Shown: positions 25,041-37,916, numbered from the stretch's first letter. The stretch: DNA of 64,000 nt from Artocarpus heterophyllus (GCA_025403435.1 CM046350.1:32703346-32767345); one strand, 5' to 3'. The notes: generated by a model from the sequence alone, not told the origin. Program-made: numbers and translations.

Positions 25041-25957
25041 AAGTCCATCAGGTCCCCTTTGCTAGCTCATAATAAATCTTGTAACGATACGGTATGCTTT
25101 TCTAATAAATTGGTGACTTATATGAATTATTATATTAGCTTAAATTTGATAGGATCAGATACTCGATGTCTGTTTATTGGTTGAATTAATTTTATAAATT
25201 AATTCAAGATAAACTTGTTGAATTATCAGGAATATTTATTTTCCTTAAGATTATCCAGATATGACTGTTTTAATCAGATAACTTCTCTATTGAGTTATTT
25301 AAATTAAAAATGAGGCTCTATATAAAGAATCTCGGATGAAAAATAAAAGATTATCAGGGATCATATTATTGCAAGTTCGGCATGCCGATCCGTAAGTTCG
25401 GCCTGCCGATGGGGTAAGTTCGGCAAGCCGATCTGTTAGTTCGACCTATAGATCTAACAATAATCTGATTACGCATCTTTAACATGATTTTATCAAATGC
25501 TGATCCATATTCAAATTTTTGAGGCCTTATTTGATAATGACCAACCTTAGGTCTGACCTTTATAAATAGGGAGTAAGTTTTCTTAGTTATTTAGATCAGT
25601 TGAGAAGTCTAGAGTGAGTACTCTACTGTGAGAAACTCTGGAACTCCTTGAGAGCTATTGTTCACAATCACTAACCTTAGATTTAGATCATATCAATTAG
25701 TTGGAAGAAGAGTCACTAGGGAAGAGCTATACGATGTGTGCCCACACACACTCCAATCGTGGTTAGAGAATAACAAAGAAGGCTAGTTGGTTGAGACTCT
25801 TCTGAAATGCTCTTCTCTTCACTGATTGTAGGAGCTCTTTGGTATACAAAGGTTAGTAAGATCTGTTTAATTTATGTATATAGCATGTCAAACTTGTGTT
25901 TTAAAAAATACTCTGATTTAAAATTTTTAAAATTCTGCTGTATTTGTTTTTCCAACA
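25041..25957 (+). repeat. Truncated copia LTR fragment (A-D family)
   Basis: Matches the 3' 60 percent or so of the plus-strand B and D LTRs, from GGTCCCCTTTGCTAGCTC to TTTTTCCAACA at 25957. It has the inverted-repeat array (25375-25455), TATAAATA (25561-25568) and GGTTAGTAAGATCTG near 25850. The LTR start is missing and it is joined directly to relic X pol. This looks like a deletion junction, as at 59496. Confidence 0.8.
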
Positions 25958-26862
25958 GATTGAAGGGCACATTCTAATGACCTAGAAAATTTCATTAATA
26001 AAACCTAACATTTAATTGGGTTTAATTAATGAATTTACTCTTAAAAATGTAAATTTTTGTAAAAATTAAAGCAAGTGACAAGTGTCGTGATCCCCGCCAG
26101 AGGATTGGTCTCCATCTGAGGGTTGAAATTAGGCCATATGTTGACCTTTTGTGGTGAGTTGCTGCTTTGTTGTAGGCTCTGACAATCCACCCCGAGCATA
26201 TGTTCTTCTCGAAGAGAAAATGCCATGTGTCGCAGCCAGCCAATGAAGGCACTGTGGAGCACCTTAGAAGAAAGAGCCAAGCATATAGAGTTGCGGATTG
26301 TCGTCTCAATGATCATGTTGAGCACGGTGGCCAAGCTGCCATGGAGGCAGTCCTCAGGGACGGCACCAAACACACCCCCAACAGGAACCTCTATTTATTG
26401 AATTTAATCTTCTAAGTTACTCTTAAAACTCCACAATGGAAAAGTGAAAAAAGAAACAAGAAGTTATCTTTTCTAAGGGTGAACAACGGAAAAAGGTGAG
26501 GTGAGAAAAATAAAGGTGTAGGAGTAAATAGAAAGTAAAAGAGTGATAGCAAAGGTGGGCTTTGCTCATCTTCTTCTTTTATTTTTATCCTTTTCTTTTT
26601 CCTTTTATTTGTTTTGTATTTTTCATCCTCCTTCCTGCTTATTTGCATTTCGATACTTTAAATCTTCGTATCAAAAAATTCTAGAAGAACTTTTACATCT
26701 TTATATAAGAAACATACAAAAATACATGCGTAGGACACGTGCTCATCACTAGTAAGAAGGAGAAAAAGGAAAACGGACTAGCTAGTAGAAGCAAAGACAA
26801 CGGCAAGATAGGGACACAAAATTTCTGAATTTGTTGGCTTACATACTCCTACTCTAAAGAAC
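25958..26862. other. Unassigned DNA between LTR fragment and ZIP gene
   Basis: The part about 26070-26400 has longer open frames on both strands (minus 26041-26373, plus 26200-26415) and a more even base composition. I cannot assign either frame. The rest is CT/GA-rich. The ZIP 3' UTR should lie in the last few hundred bases, read leftwards. Confidence 0.4.
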
Positions 26863-28724
26863 TTAGGCCCATTTGGCCAATAGGGACATTGAACCTGAGC
26901 CTAAAAGTAGAGAAATATTGGCCCCAAGCTGAAGCCTGAGATTGCTTTGCATTCTAGGGTTCATAAAATCTGCAGCTAAAAGATCAACTAATGCCATGTA
27001 TATCAAGATCCCAGCAGAGGCAGAGTTGAATATTCCTTCCACAATCAGAGCAGTTGGCCTGCTCTCATCATAGATACTTGATATTCCCATTCCAATTGTA
27101 ATTCCAACTGGTGTTGTCAAAGAGAAAAATAGTACCATGGTTGCAATTGCCCTAGACTTGAATTTTGCCTGCATATGTGATGTCATCAACTGAAGTTTAT
27201 TAATTACCTTAATGCTAATGGGCTCGTATAAAAATTACACCTTAAAATTATAAATTATAATAAGAAAAGTTACTATTGCATTTTGTGCTTTTTGACAATG
27301 TCAAATGAGATATGTCCAAGTTGAAACTTTTTACTTATTAGGCGACAACCTTCATTCTAACCATGGTCATTCATATCTTGAATTATTTTACTCGTGATTT
27401 TTATATCTATAGCGAACAAACTAAATCATGTATCAAATAGCATATTCTTTGTTAGTTTGACTAGGAGGAGGGATTTGTGCAACTCCTTGCATTTTTGTTC
27501 TCCTTTTTTTTTTATGAGGGTACTTATTGTTGTTCTTTAACAAGTTAATTGTGAGATGATTAATCACTCCATAGGCAATATTTGCTAATAATCTTAATCT
27601 TCAATGTATGTAAAATAGATACAAAAAAAAAGAAGAGAATTTTATTTTAAAGATTATAACCCTACCCCGTTACAAAGAAATGGGCCCCACCTATAAGATG
27701 GACGTGGGACCTATACAGATAGGGCTCGTTTCTTTTAAAAGGGTGGGATTGTGGTTGTAACAAAATAGGATTATAACACATTTTTCTTATGAAAAGATGA
27801 GGACGTCTCATAACATCTAAAAAAAAAAAATGTATTGGAGAGGTGTGGTTAAAACCAATGGTTGGAACCAATTTTAGTTAAAAATACTGTAGCATGTGAG
27901 GGCTTTGTACTGTATCGATTTTTTTGCTTTTCATTATAGTATGTAAGTTTTTTACTGTTTATTGGTTAGAATCACAGCCAAATACCCTAGAAGGTGTTGA
28001 CTTGTGCCAATGTAGACATTGGCTGTAACTAATGCAGTCACATGAGCATTCATTAGAACAATAAGAAGCTCTTTGGGCACCAGAAATTGGTGGAAAATCA
28101 AAAGCAATCTACACTCCACTCACAGTGAAGGATAAGCTAAACATATTTTATAACAACAACTTCACGTTCGTGCAACATGAATAATATATCTTATAAATGA
28201 TACATAATTATTTAGGGTTACAAGTGATAAATGAAAATTGAAAATAAAAAAAACCTACCACCCACTTGATAAGGTATGTTTTGTGAGAGTGATAAGAATC
28301 AGAGTGTTTGTTTCGTGCAATAATTTTTCAAGCATTGTGAGTGATGGTTATAAAAATAATTAAAAAAAAGAGATCTGAATTAGTAAATTTATTAATATTA
28401 TGTTTTATCTGATTAAAGAAAAAACCTTAAATTTCAATGGTTCAAATCTATTCTCTTATCATCTAATTATCAACCATTGTCTGACATTTGCTTTATATGG
28501 TAATATAAAAAAAGACTTTATCCTACAGCTACAGTGGTAATTTTAGATATCTCATGTTGTTGCGAAAGATTTATTATACTAAATAAAGAATCAAAATCAT
28601 ATCATATTTTTTAAATGATCAAATACGATGAAAAATAGGACGGTCTATTAGAGTATTTATTTTACTCAATCACATATTTTTCCATATTTTTTTATATCGT
28701 TAAGGCTAATAATCACATATTTCT

Positions 28725-28760
<36 letters not shown>

Positions 28761-30040
28761 GATAAGAGATGAGACTCACAGCTACAAAAGTGATCCATCA
28801 ATAGAACTCAAACACACTAACAAATAATTTTAATTTTTACGTAAACCATAATTTCACTTAAGACAGAAAAAAGTAAGAAATTATTTACACAAAAAGTGTG
28901 AAAATACCTGAGAAATGCACCCACCAAGACCCATGCCTTCAAAAAATTGATGGAAAGTTAGAGCTGCTACAAGAGGTTTGATTGTAGTGGGACTATAAGA
29001 GGCCCCTAAAGAGATCCCAATAATTACTGAATGTACCACAATTCCCAGTTCCAAAACCTGTACATCAATGAGGCAAATTTATGCATCTTGTTAGTATTTT
29101 ATCTCCACAAAACTACGATGTGTTAAAGAACAAATAAAAAACAATAATAAACAAAAACTCCATTTGATACTTTTAGGACATAAAATTTAGTTGAAGTGAC
29201 CAACTGGGCTAACTCAGTTGGTAAGACTGGGCGTGGCGTCGTTAACTTAGAAAACAAAACAAAACATATGAATAGATTATCAAATTCTTAAATATGATTA
29301 AAATTATGATTAAAAAAACAGAGGAAATAGGAGAAACAAAACACAATGTAGAGAAAACAGGACACAATGCAGAGAACAGAAAAACAGAAGAAAACAGGGG
29401 AAATAGAGTAGCACACAACACAAATTCTTACCTGCGATATTACTCGGTGACGAACAAGATTTACTGACGAAAAATCCTCGGAGACGAAGGACGATCCGTG
29501 AGCATGGCCATGAGTAGCATGCGTGTGAACGTGCACATGCCCCTCATGCACCGCAGCGCCTTGCGCATGACTGTCATCCTTCACCACCACCGGCAATTCC
29601 TTGTTGAAATGTGCCCTTTCGTAATAACTCGTCGCGCAAGTATCTATCATCATTGTCACCAACGCGGAAATCATGGCGACGAAGCCTGCGAAGGGGAAAT
29701 TGCCCCACGGATTCTGTGCGAGGCAGGGGCTTGTCAAGCTCTCAAAAGCATCCGGCAGGATGTGTATGAAACCAGTCGCGAGGATCACTCCGGCGGCAAA
29801 GGCCTTGATCATGAAGAAGATGTCATTTTCAAGACGCAAAGTCGGGATTTTCTTGCCCAAAATCGGAAGAGAGACGCCGACCGCGCTGGCTACAAGTATC
29901 GACGCTATTGCTGCTAGTTTTAACCAAAGGGCTTTGGCTTTGTCCCGGTCTTGCGCTTCAGTTTCACCGCAAGTGCATTCGGCAGAGACGAGAAGAGGAA
30001 GAACTAGAAGAAATGAAAATGGCACTATTAGCTTTGTCAT
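26863..30040 (-). CDS. ZIP1: ZIP-family zinc/iron transporter (three exons)
   Basis: Exons on the minus strand are 30040-29432 (203 codons), 29057-28908 (50 codons) and 27168-26863 (101 codons plus stop), all in phase 0 with GT...AG introns; product 354 residues, normal for plant ZIPs. Residues 1-20 look like a signal peptide, followed by ECTCG. Helices follow around 43-60, 74-92 and 115-133. A cytoplasmic His-rich loop, [18 protein letters not shown], spans about 165-182. The ZIP signature [10 protein letters not shown] is at 212-221 and HQFFEG at 239-244, the histidines that line the metal path. The C-terminus is LLAKWA. Such proteins import zinc, and sometimes iron or manganese, across the plasma membrane. 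The closest remembered relatives are ZIP1/ZIP3/ZIP5-like; the exact paralogue is not certain. Confidence 0.93.
27169..28907 (-). other. ZIP intron 2 (1739 bp)
   Basis: Donor CAG/GTATTTT at 28908/28907 and acceptor ATATGCAG at 27169. It contains a 30-base poly-T (28727-28756) and a palindromic, MITE-like stretch near 27650-27770. No gene lies inside. Confidence 0.9.
28727..28756. repeat. Poly-T tract in ZIP intron 2
   Basis: Thirty uninterrupted T residues on the plus strand, so poly-A in gene sense. It could be a retroposon tail or slippage. No flanking SINE or LINE body was recognised. Confidence 0.9.
29058..29431 (-). other. ZIP intron 1 (374 bp)
   Basis: Donor ATCGCAG/GTAAGAAT at 29432/29431 and acceptor GATGTACAG/GTTTTGG at 29058/29057. 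Reading on into the intron gives an extended hydrophobic tail to 29288 that is not part of the protein. Confidence 0.92.
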
Positions 30041-30043
30041 GGT

Positions 30044-30048
<5 letters not shown>

Positions 30049-30090
<42 letters not shown>
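30049..30090. repeat. (GA)21 microsatellite in ZIP 5' UTR
   Basis: Twenty-one GA units, CT in gene sense, end 8 bp before the ZIP start codon (30038-30040). It is probably transcribed as the 5' UTR. CT/GA tracts are common near plant transcription starts and can bind GAGA-type factors. Confidence 0.9.
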
Positions 30091-30093
<3 letters not shown>

Positions 30094-30136
30094 AAAAGGA
30101 AGTTAAAGTGGGATTTGTGGGATTTCTTGAGCCGGT

Positions 30137-30143
30137 ATTTATC
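30137..30143 (-). promoter_or_regulatory. Possible TATA box of the ZIP gene
   Basis: ATAAATA in gene sense, about 97 bp before the ATG and 47 bp before the CT repeat. The position would place the transcript start near the repeat. It is a weak match on its own. Confidence 0.4.
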
Positions 30144-30236
30144 AGAAAAGTAAAGGGTCAAAAAGGCGACATGGAAAGGCAAAGATTAGGAAGGCTAAGT
30201 GAAGTAAGAGGGACAAGTGTGTGAGAATTGGAAAAG

Positions 30237-30246
30237 ATGTCGACAT
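30237..30246. promoter_or_regulatory. Zinc-deficiency response element (ZDRE)
   Basis: ATGTCGACAT matches the 10-bp palindrome RTGTCGACAY exactly. It is 197 bp upstream of the ZIP ATG. In Arabidopsis this element is bound by bZIP19 and bZIP23 and switches on ZIP genes when zinc is low. An imperfect copy, AAGGCGACAT (8 of 10), lies at 30163-30172. Together they predict induction by zinc deficiency. Confidence 0.8.
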
Positions 30247-30500
30247 TATGAGCCAATCAAACAACTTGTAAGGTAGGAAGTTCGAGGTTTAAGACTTACA
30301 CTTCTTAAACTCTTTATTTTTGGGCACCATCATTGTGGCTCAAAATGTGTAATATGGTGAGACACAAAAACGTTGCTTTTTAGGATAGTAGTTTTATTTT
30401 CTAGTGAATTATTATAAAATGATAGTGTAACTAATCTCAGTTGTTTGAGGAAAACTCATCTATTCAGGAAAAGCGTCTCCGTGGGACAGTTTGTTTTGGA

Positions 30501-31325
30501 GAATTCAAACACAACCTTAAAACCCCTTTTATCTTGTACTCTTATTATAAAACGTTTTTTGAGATTTAAATTTTTACCTATAAAATTTGTCAAAACTTCT
30601 TAGGCATTTTTTTTTTTTGCAAGAATAATTATGACTACACCGTATTGAATGATTGAAATATGTCATTGTATCCTCATTTAACAAGAAAAATTATGATAAT
30701 GCCCTGCTTAATAATTGAAATGTATAACTATTGAATAAAATATTATCTTTAATTTTTTATAGAAAACAACTGGCTTTGTCATTATACTTAGTACATGTTT
30801 CCAATGTAATAATTACAAAACTGATAGAACTAAATATGAATCTAGCAATTTAAAGTAGAATTTTATGATCTGAGTATTCTTTCATGTTCTTTTTGTGGAA
30901 TTCAAACACTACCCAGAACCTCCTTTTATCTTTTGTAGTCTTATTTATAACACGTTTTGAGTTTTAAATTTTTACCTATAAAATTTTCAAAAATTTTAGC
31001 ATAATCTTTTTTTGCAAGAAAATTAGGGTTGTGCTCTACTAAATAATTGAAAATATGTTTGTTGTGCTCTTATGTTTAGAAGAATAATTATGGTTATACC
31101 CTACTTAATAATTGGACTATATAATTATGTCCTTAGTGAATAGAATATTATCTTAAATCTTTTTATAATGGCCCAACTAAGATATAAAAAAACAAAGCTC
31201 TGCTATTGTATCTTTTTTAAAATTAAATCTAGGCAAAATTACATAATAAATGCAAATCTAATATAACCAAATACCAATCTAGTGATTTAAAATAAAATCC
31301 TATCCTTAGAGTATTCTTTTGAATC
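30501..31325. repeat. Diverged tandem duplication, about 400-bp unit
   Basis: Unit 1 is 30501-30897 and unit 2 about 30898-31325. Both start GAATTCAAACAC and share, in order, CTTTTATCTT, TTTAAATTTTTACCTATAAAATTT, TTTTTTTGCAAGAA, ACTTAATAATTG, AATATTATCTT and a final GAGTATTCTTT. Neither has an open frame. Its origin is unknown; it lies just outside the copia element at 31356. Confidence 0.75.
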
Positions 31326-31355
31326 CTTAATTCTCGACCTAAATAATTTTGATTA

Positions 31356-31657
31356 TGTTATGAAAGCTAAGAAATACAAGATTAAAGTTATGAAATTAAA
31401 AGAATTTTAGGGAGAATTCTTAAGGAGAGAAAGTAGAGAAAGAATCTCTTGTTTATATAAAGGAAAGGTGTGCTATGAATGAGTGAGGAAGAGGGTATTT
31501 GTAGAAAAATTTAAGCACTATTTACCTATGACATCATCGCTTACACTATCAATTATTACTATTTACCTAGAATCCTTATTTTTACAAAGTTTATTAGTGG
31601 ACAACCATCCTGCTTTGACAAGTTTCTAACATGTCTTTCTTGAACAAGTTTATAACA
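31356..31657 (-). repeat. Element Y 3' LTR
   Basis: Plus strand TGTTATGAAAGC...TTTATAACA. In element sense a G-rich polypurine tract (GGAGAGAGGGGTGGGGGTT) abuts the start. A TATATAAAGG-like box lies in the middle (TTTATATAAAC in element sense near 31460). Confidence 0.85.
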
Positions 31658-31901
31658 AACCCCCACCCCTCTCTCCTTGGATGTCCACCATTTATAGTGC
31701 CTCATTAAAAACCTCTGCTAGAAAAAACCCAGTGAGACAAAAACCATAGCAAAGGGAAAAAAGAGTACATCATGCTTGTATTAGTGCTTTATACTGCCTT
31801 GTTATAAACCTTACTAAGAAAACCTTGTTGGACAAAACCATAGCAATGGAAAAAGAGCACAGTAGGTGTAAACTGCCCCTTAAGTTTACATTAGTCCTTC
31901 T

Positions 31902-34900
31902 TTACAAATCTCCCAAATGACGCATCCTAATATTATGTACATATCGTCTGAAAGTTGATGTAGGAAGTGTCTTCGTGAAAAGGTCTGCAACGTTGTCACT
32001 TGAACAAATGCATTGAACATTAATATCTTTTTTATTTTCAAGCTCTTGGGTAAATGAAAAGAATTTTAGGAGTATGTGTTTTCTTCTGTTGCTCTTGATA
32101 TATCCTTTCTTTATCTGAGTGAGACATGCATTATTGTCTTTAGATAATATTATTATATCCTTGTTAAGTGTTAATCCACAAGTTGCTTGGATATGTTGAG
32201 TCATGGATATTAGCCATTCACATTCTCGACTTGCTTCGTGGAGTGCAATAAATCCAGCATAATTTGATGATGTAGCAACTAATGTTTACTTTTTTAAACA
32301 CAAAGAAATCACAATTCCTCCACACATGAATATATATCCAGTATGAGATCTAGCTTTATGTGGATCTGACAGATAACCTGCATCTACATAACCAGTTAGT
32401 CTTTGTTTTGATCTTTTGGGATAAAACATACCTAAGTCCGTAGTTCTTAGAAGACAACAAAATATATGCTTAATTCTATTCTAATGTCTTTGTGCTAGTT
32501 AACAGCGAAAGCAATATCTGGTCTTATACAATTAACAAGATACATAAGAGCTCCAATTGCACTTAGGTATGGTACTTTAAGACTAATAACCTCTTCATTA
32601 TCTTCACAAAAATGGAATGATCCACTTCCACTTTGAGTGATTTGTTTACCATTAGGATTCTTAAAGGATTTGCTTTGTCCATATTAAAGTTTCAGTATAG
32701 TTTGATTGATGCAAAAGTATTCTACTTTGTAAATGCTCAATATGTAAACCAATAATATTTGGTTATTCCAAGGTCTTTTCTTTTAAATTGCTCCTTTAAG
32801 TATGACACTGCCTCAAGAATTTCTTTATGAGCCCCAATGATGTTTAAGTCATCAATATAGACAGCGATAATCACACATCTAGATGTTGTGTTCTTAATAA
32901 AAGCACATAGGCATATAGAATTGTTCTCATATCCTTTTTTTTAGTAAATGTTCACTTAAGCAATTATATTACATGCGTCAAAATTGCTTTAACCTATACA
33001 ACGATCTCTATAACTTGATCGAATACATTTACTTGGGTTTTGAACTTATTGCTTTGGGCATCTTAAATCCTTCAAGGATTTTCATATAAATATCATTTTT
33101 AAGAAATCTATACAAGTAAACTGTAACAATATCCATAAGACACATTTCTTAATTTTTAGAAACTGTTAAGCCAATTAGATATCTAAACATAATTGCATCC
33201 ATTACTGGAGAATACATTTTCTCATAATTGATTCCTGGTCTTTGTGAAAAACCTTGTACAATAAGTCAAACTTTGTACCTTACAATATCGTTTTTCTCAT
33301 TGCACTTCCGTACAAAGACCCATTTATATCCTACTAGTTTCATAGCTTTAAGTGTGAGAACAATAGGTCCAAAAACTTTACTCTTATTAAATGAATTTAA
33401 TTCAGCTGGCATAGCATCTTTTCGTTTAGCTCAAATATGTCTATTTTTACACTCAGCAATGGATCTAAGTTCAAGATCCTCATTTTCAATTACACATGCC
33501 ACTGAGAAAGAAATTATTTCATCAATATCCTCCATTTCCTCCTATATTTACATAATCAATAGAGATCTCATGATTTTGTAAACCTTTCGTGTTTTGGGCA
33601 ACATCAAGAGTCTCGTGATTTGTCTCATTTTGTATTCCTTCTGAAACATATTCCTCCATATAGAGGTCATCATGCCTTTTAGTTCTTTTTCTTTTTCGAG
33701 AATTTTTATCACAGGAACCAATTGGTCTACCACACTTCAGGTGTGCCATAGACTCATGAGTGACTGCATTTGCAATTTGTCCTTTTGGGACTTCAATCCA
33801 AGCAGGAGCATTAGGAGCTAGTATTTGTGATTTATTCACTCTTTTTGTAACTATATCTGCATCTAGTATTTGATTTGCTATATCTTGTAAGTGTACAATC
33901 TTTTGCACTTCTATCTCACACTATTTTATGTAAGGATCAAGATGTAATAGAGATAGTTCATACCATGTAATATCATTTTCTAGCTATTTCTTATCTCTCC
34001 CTAATATCGAGAAAACTGCATCATTAAAATGACAATCGGCAAAACGTGTCATAAAAAATCTCCAATTTGAGGCTCAAGATACCTGTGATCGAAGGAGATT
34101 CGTAGCTGATATATATTCCCAATTTTCTCTGAGGACCCATCTTTATCTGTTGGGTGGAGCAATTGATAAATATACCGTACAACCAAAAATCCTTAGATGG
34201 TAAATATTTGGTTCTTGACCAAATGCTAAATATAATGGGAGTATTTATAGTACGCACTTGATCTGATGTGAATTAATATCGCAACTTATAAAATTGCATG
34301 ACCCCATACAGAAATTGTTAGCTTTGTTATCATTATTAGTGATTTAGCAATAAGCTAAAGGTGCTTAATCAATGATTCAGCTAAACAATTTTATGTATGT
34401 ACATAAGCAACGAGACGCTCAGCAATAATCCCAACTAATATATGATAATAATTGAAAGCGTGGGATGAAATTCACTAGCAAGTCTACCTTTCTTGATTGT
34501 ATAATCAGAAAATCAAGTTTGCAACCTGATTATTTGAGCTAGAAATCTCGCAAATACCACATTACAAGTTGATAAAGAACAAATATGTGACCATCTACTA
34601 GAGGCAACAAATATCTGACCATCTACTAGAGGCATCTATCAATACTATAAAATATCTGAATGGTCCATATGGTGGGTGAATAGGCCCATATATATCACCT
34701 TGAATACATTCAAAAAAATAGGTGATTCACTATTACTATAGACTGGTGATGGTTTCGGAATAAGCTTTTCAAGGGAACAAGCCACACATGAACTTTTACT
34801 TGTTTGAAGGAACTTCCGGCCCTTGGATGGATGTCCACGTGAGTTTCTAATAATTCTTTGCATCACTATTGAACCAAGATGACCTAAACAGCCATGCCAC

Positions 34901-35919
34901 AATATTAATATTTGAGGATCTTCTTTAACTACCACATGTGATTCTATCACATTTAAATATGTGTATGCAATCTCGAGGAAAGCTTTTGTAGTTTTTCTAA
35001 TATGTACTTCTTTCTAGAAACCTCAATTATAATGTATATATACTTTTTATTTTTTTTAGTCCCAGACTGAGTATCATATCCATAAAGATATATGTCATTA
35101 AAGATCAACAAATTCCTTTTGGATTTTGGAGAAAATAAATCATCATTTATGAAAGAATTTGATCCATTTGATAATATGATGCTGGCTTTATTAGTTCCTT
35201 CAATCAAGTCTATAGGACCTGATATTGTATTTACAATTGCCTTTGTTGGTTTTAGATCTGAGAAGTACTTCTTACTTTTAAGAATACTGTGCATTGTACC
35301 ATTATCTGATATGCAAATATCCCCAGCATTATATTTGAAATTTGCTCATTCATTAGTATAATCCATATCAGGCTTCCCACAAAAATAAACACTTTAATGA
35401 GAATAAAGTTTCAAGCATAATATTTTACATAAGGCATTACATAATATGACAAAAACAAAACACATTTTATAAAAAGAATTTTTTAATACAATAAACATAG
35501 TAGAGATATCTAGGTATCCTCAATTTCTCCTTCAACAAAATCATCAGTAAAATCATAAGCATCAAGATGATTTGAATCATCTATAGTATGAAGATGATTG
35601 GTAAAGTTTACTTCTTTCTCTTTCATTTTCATAAATGCCTTATAAAGTTTGCAAAGATACTTTGGCATTCAATAGACTCAAGCCCAATTTCCTTTAGTAT
35701 AGCATCTATGGTAGGAATCTTCAAGATTATAGGAAGAATTTTTGCTTACATTTTTCCCTTTATCATGTTTCTTTTGGATCGTGTGGTTTTCTAAAGGATT
35801 GTAAAAATCGCCTTTACCATGTCCCCAACTACGGCCACGACCATGTCCATAGCCATGACCACGACCGTGACTATGTCCTCATCGAATTTACTTCTAGAAA
35901 TGCTACTAAACTAATGGAA
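31902..35919 (-). pseudogene. Element Y pol, broken
   Basis: In minus-strand order: Gly/His/Arg-rich nucleocapsid-like GHGRGRSWGHGKG near 35810-35880; protease/pre-integrase region with KRNLLIFNDI (34953-35294) and WHGCLGHLGS (34645-34950); integrase C-terminal MGPQRKLGIYISYESPSI (34024-34257); a linker with APAWIEVPKGQ and a Lys/Arg-rich KNSRKRKRTKR (33522-33908); reverse transcriptase VYIDDLNIIG with YIDD at 32849-32860; RNase H GYVDAGYLSDPHKARSHTGY near 32310-32400; and a C-terminal DNVADLFTKTLPTSTF (31902-32204). Many stops and frameshifts separate these pieces, so no product is expected. Confidence 0.85.
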
Positions 35920-35924
35920 TAAGA

Positions 35925-37914
35925 TGTTAGACATATATACCCTAAGGAGTAAAAATGTAATAAGTTTTTGGAGACATTTTTATCAATAAAGAATTTATTC
36001 ATTATTTATATACCAAATCTTGTCCTCTTTACGTTCATATTTTTTGAATGTATGTTAAGCAAACAATAGTCTAAGACTGTTGGTCTAAACCTTAGGAATT
36101 GGGCATATGATGGACGAATTATGTAGAAGACACGATTTTTAAGGTGATGGTCTAAATCATGCGATCCACAATCAAGGGAATAAAGTTGGGTGCTTTATTC
36201 ATGCAAAGATTGTTATGTTGTCTATATCCCTTTAGGGAGATGGTTTGTCTTGACCATCGGAGATGGACTCCGTGAATAGAAACATTGGCATGTTGTCATA
36301 GGTGACGATGTGTTGGATCAGGACATAAAGTGAATTGATTTGGATTAATAATTCTGTCTCGGCAAATCGATTCACTTTAGACAATCATTTGTGTTGTATC
36401 TTAATCCTGAGATAAATAGTGGGCCCGTTGTCTTGACTTGTATCTATTAATGTACCAAAGGGTTACACCCAAATTTTGATAGTGGTATGCATGCCGGTAC
36501 GTTGGAGGCATGACTCTTGATGACGTAGACTTGTTATTCATAGATATGGAATCCATAGCTCCTCTTTAGGAGTAATGATATCCTCTTATATGTGTTATCC
36601 TGTAATTTAAAAACTGGAGCGCTCAATCATTTGGATACATAGGTGTAACCAAATGGTATACTGTCTTTGGATAGTAAGTTTTCTAACGGTGAGATGATGG
36701 AACGTAAGATAAAAATAATCGGGAAGGTAAGAAAGAACTTGTCCTTAAGCCGATTATGGATTATCATATGGGGATACGATACATTATGATATGTTATAGA
36801 GACTTGGCTATACGGGCTTCGTAATTCTATGTAGTTCGAGAGTGCAGCTCCAAGCTTTTAATGGAGTAGCGTTGGAGTTGATAATTATGAAATGTATATA
36901 TGGGATATTGGGTTTCATAATTATCAGGGAGCTTGAACTATATAGGTCCATTTGGTCCCCTTTGCTAGCTTAGAGCATCCTGTAACGACACGGTGCGCTT
37001 TTTCAATAATTAGTGACTTATGTCGGATTTATCAGATTGGTTAAATTTGGAAGAATTAAAGAATTCACATCTGTTTATCGGTTGAATTAATTTTGTAATA
37101 AAATTAATTCAAGATAAATTTGTTAAATTATTAGGATCGGATAATTCTTATTTGTTTATCGGTTGATTTAATTTTGGATAAATTAGATCAAGATAAACTT
37201 CTAGAATTATTGGCAATTAATTTATTTTCTTAGAGATTATCTAGATAAAGTTATTTTGATCAGATAACTTCTCTATTGGGTTTTTTGAATTAAAACTGAG
37301 ACTTTATCTTATAGAATCTCGGGTGGAAAATAAAATATTCATGAGATTTTTTATTCGCCAGTTCAGCCTGCCGATCAGGTGGTTCGGCCTACTGATCAAC
37401 GAAGGATAAGATCACGCATTTTCACACAGATCTTATCAGATATTGATCCGAATTTGATTCTGATCTAGTTTTTGAGACTTAATCTAATAAGGACTGACCC
37501 TAGGACCAACCTCTATAAATAGGGAGTGATTCTCACAAGTTACTGAGATCAATTGAGAGATTAAGAGTGATATTCCGCTAAGTGAGAATCTGACAAACTC
37601 CTTGAGAGCTTTTGTTCACAAATCATGAACACTTGCTTTGGGTTCTCTCGATTGGTTGGAAGGAGAGTCACCGGTGGAAGAGCTATACGTGTGAGCCACA
37701 CTCACTCCGGTCGTGGATAGAGAATAGCAAAGAAGACCAGTTGGTTGAGGCTCTTCTAGAACATTATTTCTCTTCATAGATTGTGGAAGTTCTTCAACAC
37801 ACAAAGATTAGTAAGATCTGGTTAATTTATACATATAGCATGTCAAACTTGTGTTTTGAAAATTAATCTGATATTAATTTTTTTTTAAATTTCGCTGCGC
37901 ACTTTTTTTCAACA
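35925..37914 (+). repeat. Copy B 5' LTR
   Basis: TGTTAGACAT...TTTCAACA. TATAAATA at 37514-37521. The promoter array is reduced to about two units (37361-37400). The donor-like site reads AAAGATTAGT near 37805, so the GT of the other LTRs is lost here. Confidence 0.93.
37361..37400. repeat. Short inverted-repeat array in copy B 5' LTR
   Basis: Two units, GTTCAGCCTGCCGATC and GTTCGGCCTACTGATC, both mutated. The 3' LTR of the same element has about four units. Confidence 0.75.
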
Positions 37915-37916
37915 AT

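Noticed and set aside
26041..26415. Frames on both strands between the LTR fragment and the ZIP gene
   Set aside because: No motif or splice context was recognised, so no gene is called.
29288..29431. 47-residue hydrophobic extension of ZIP exon 1
   Set aside because: It follows a clear GTAAG donor; the protein continues in exon 2 with the ZIP signature.
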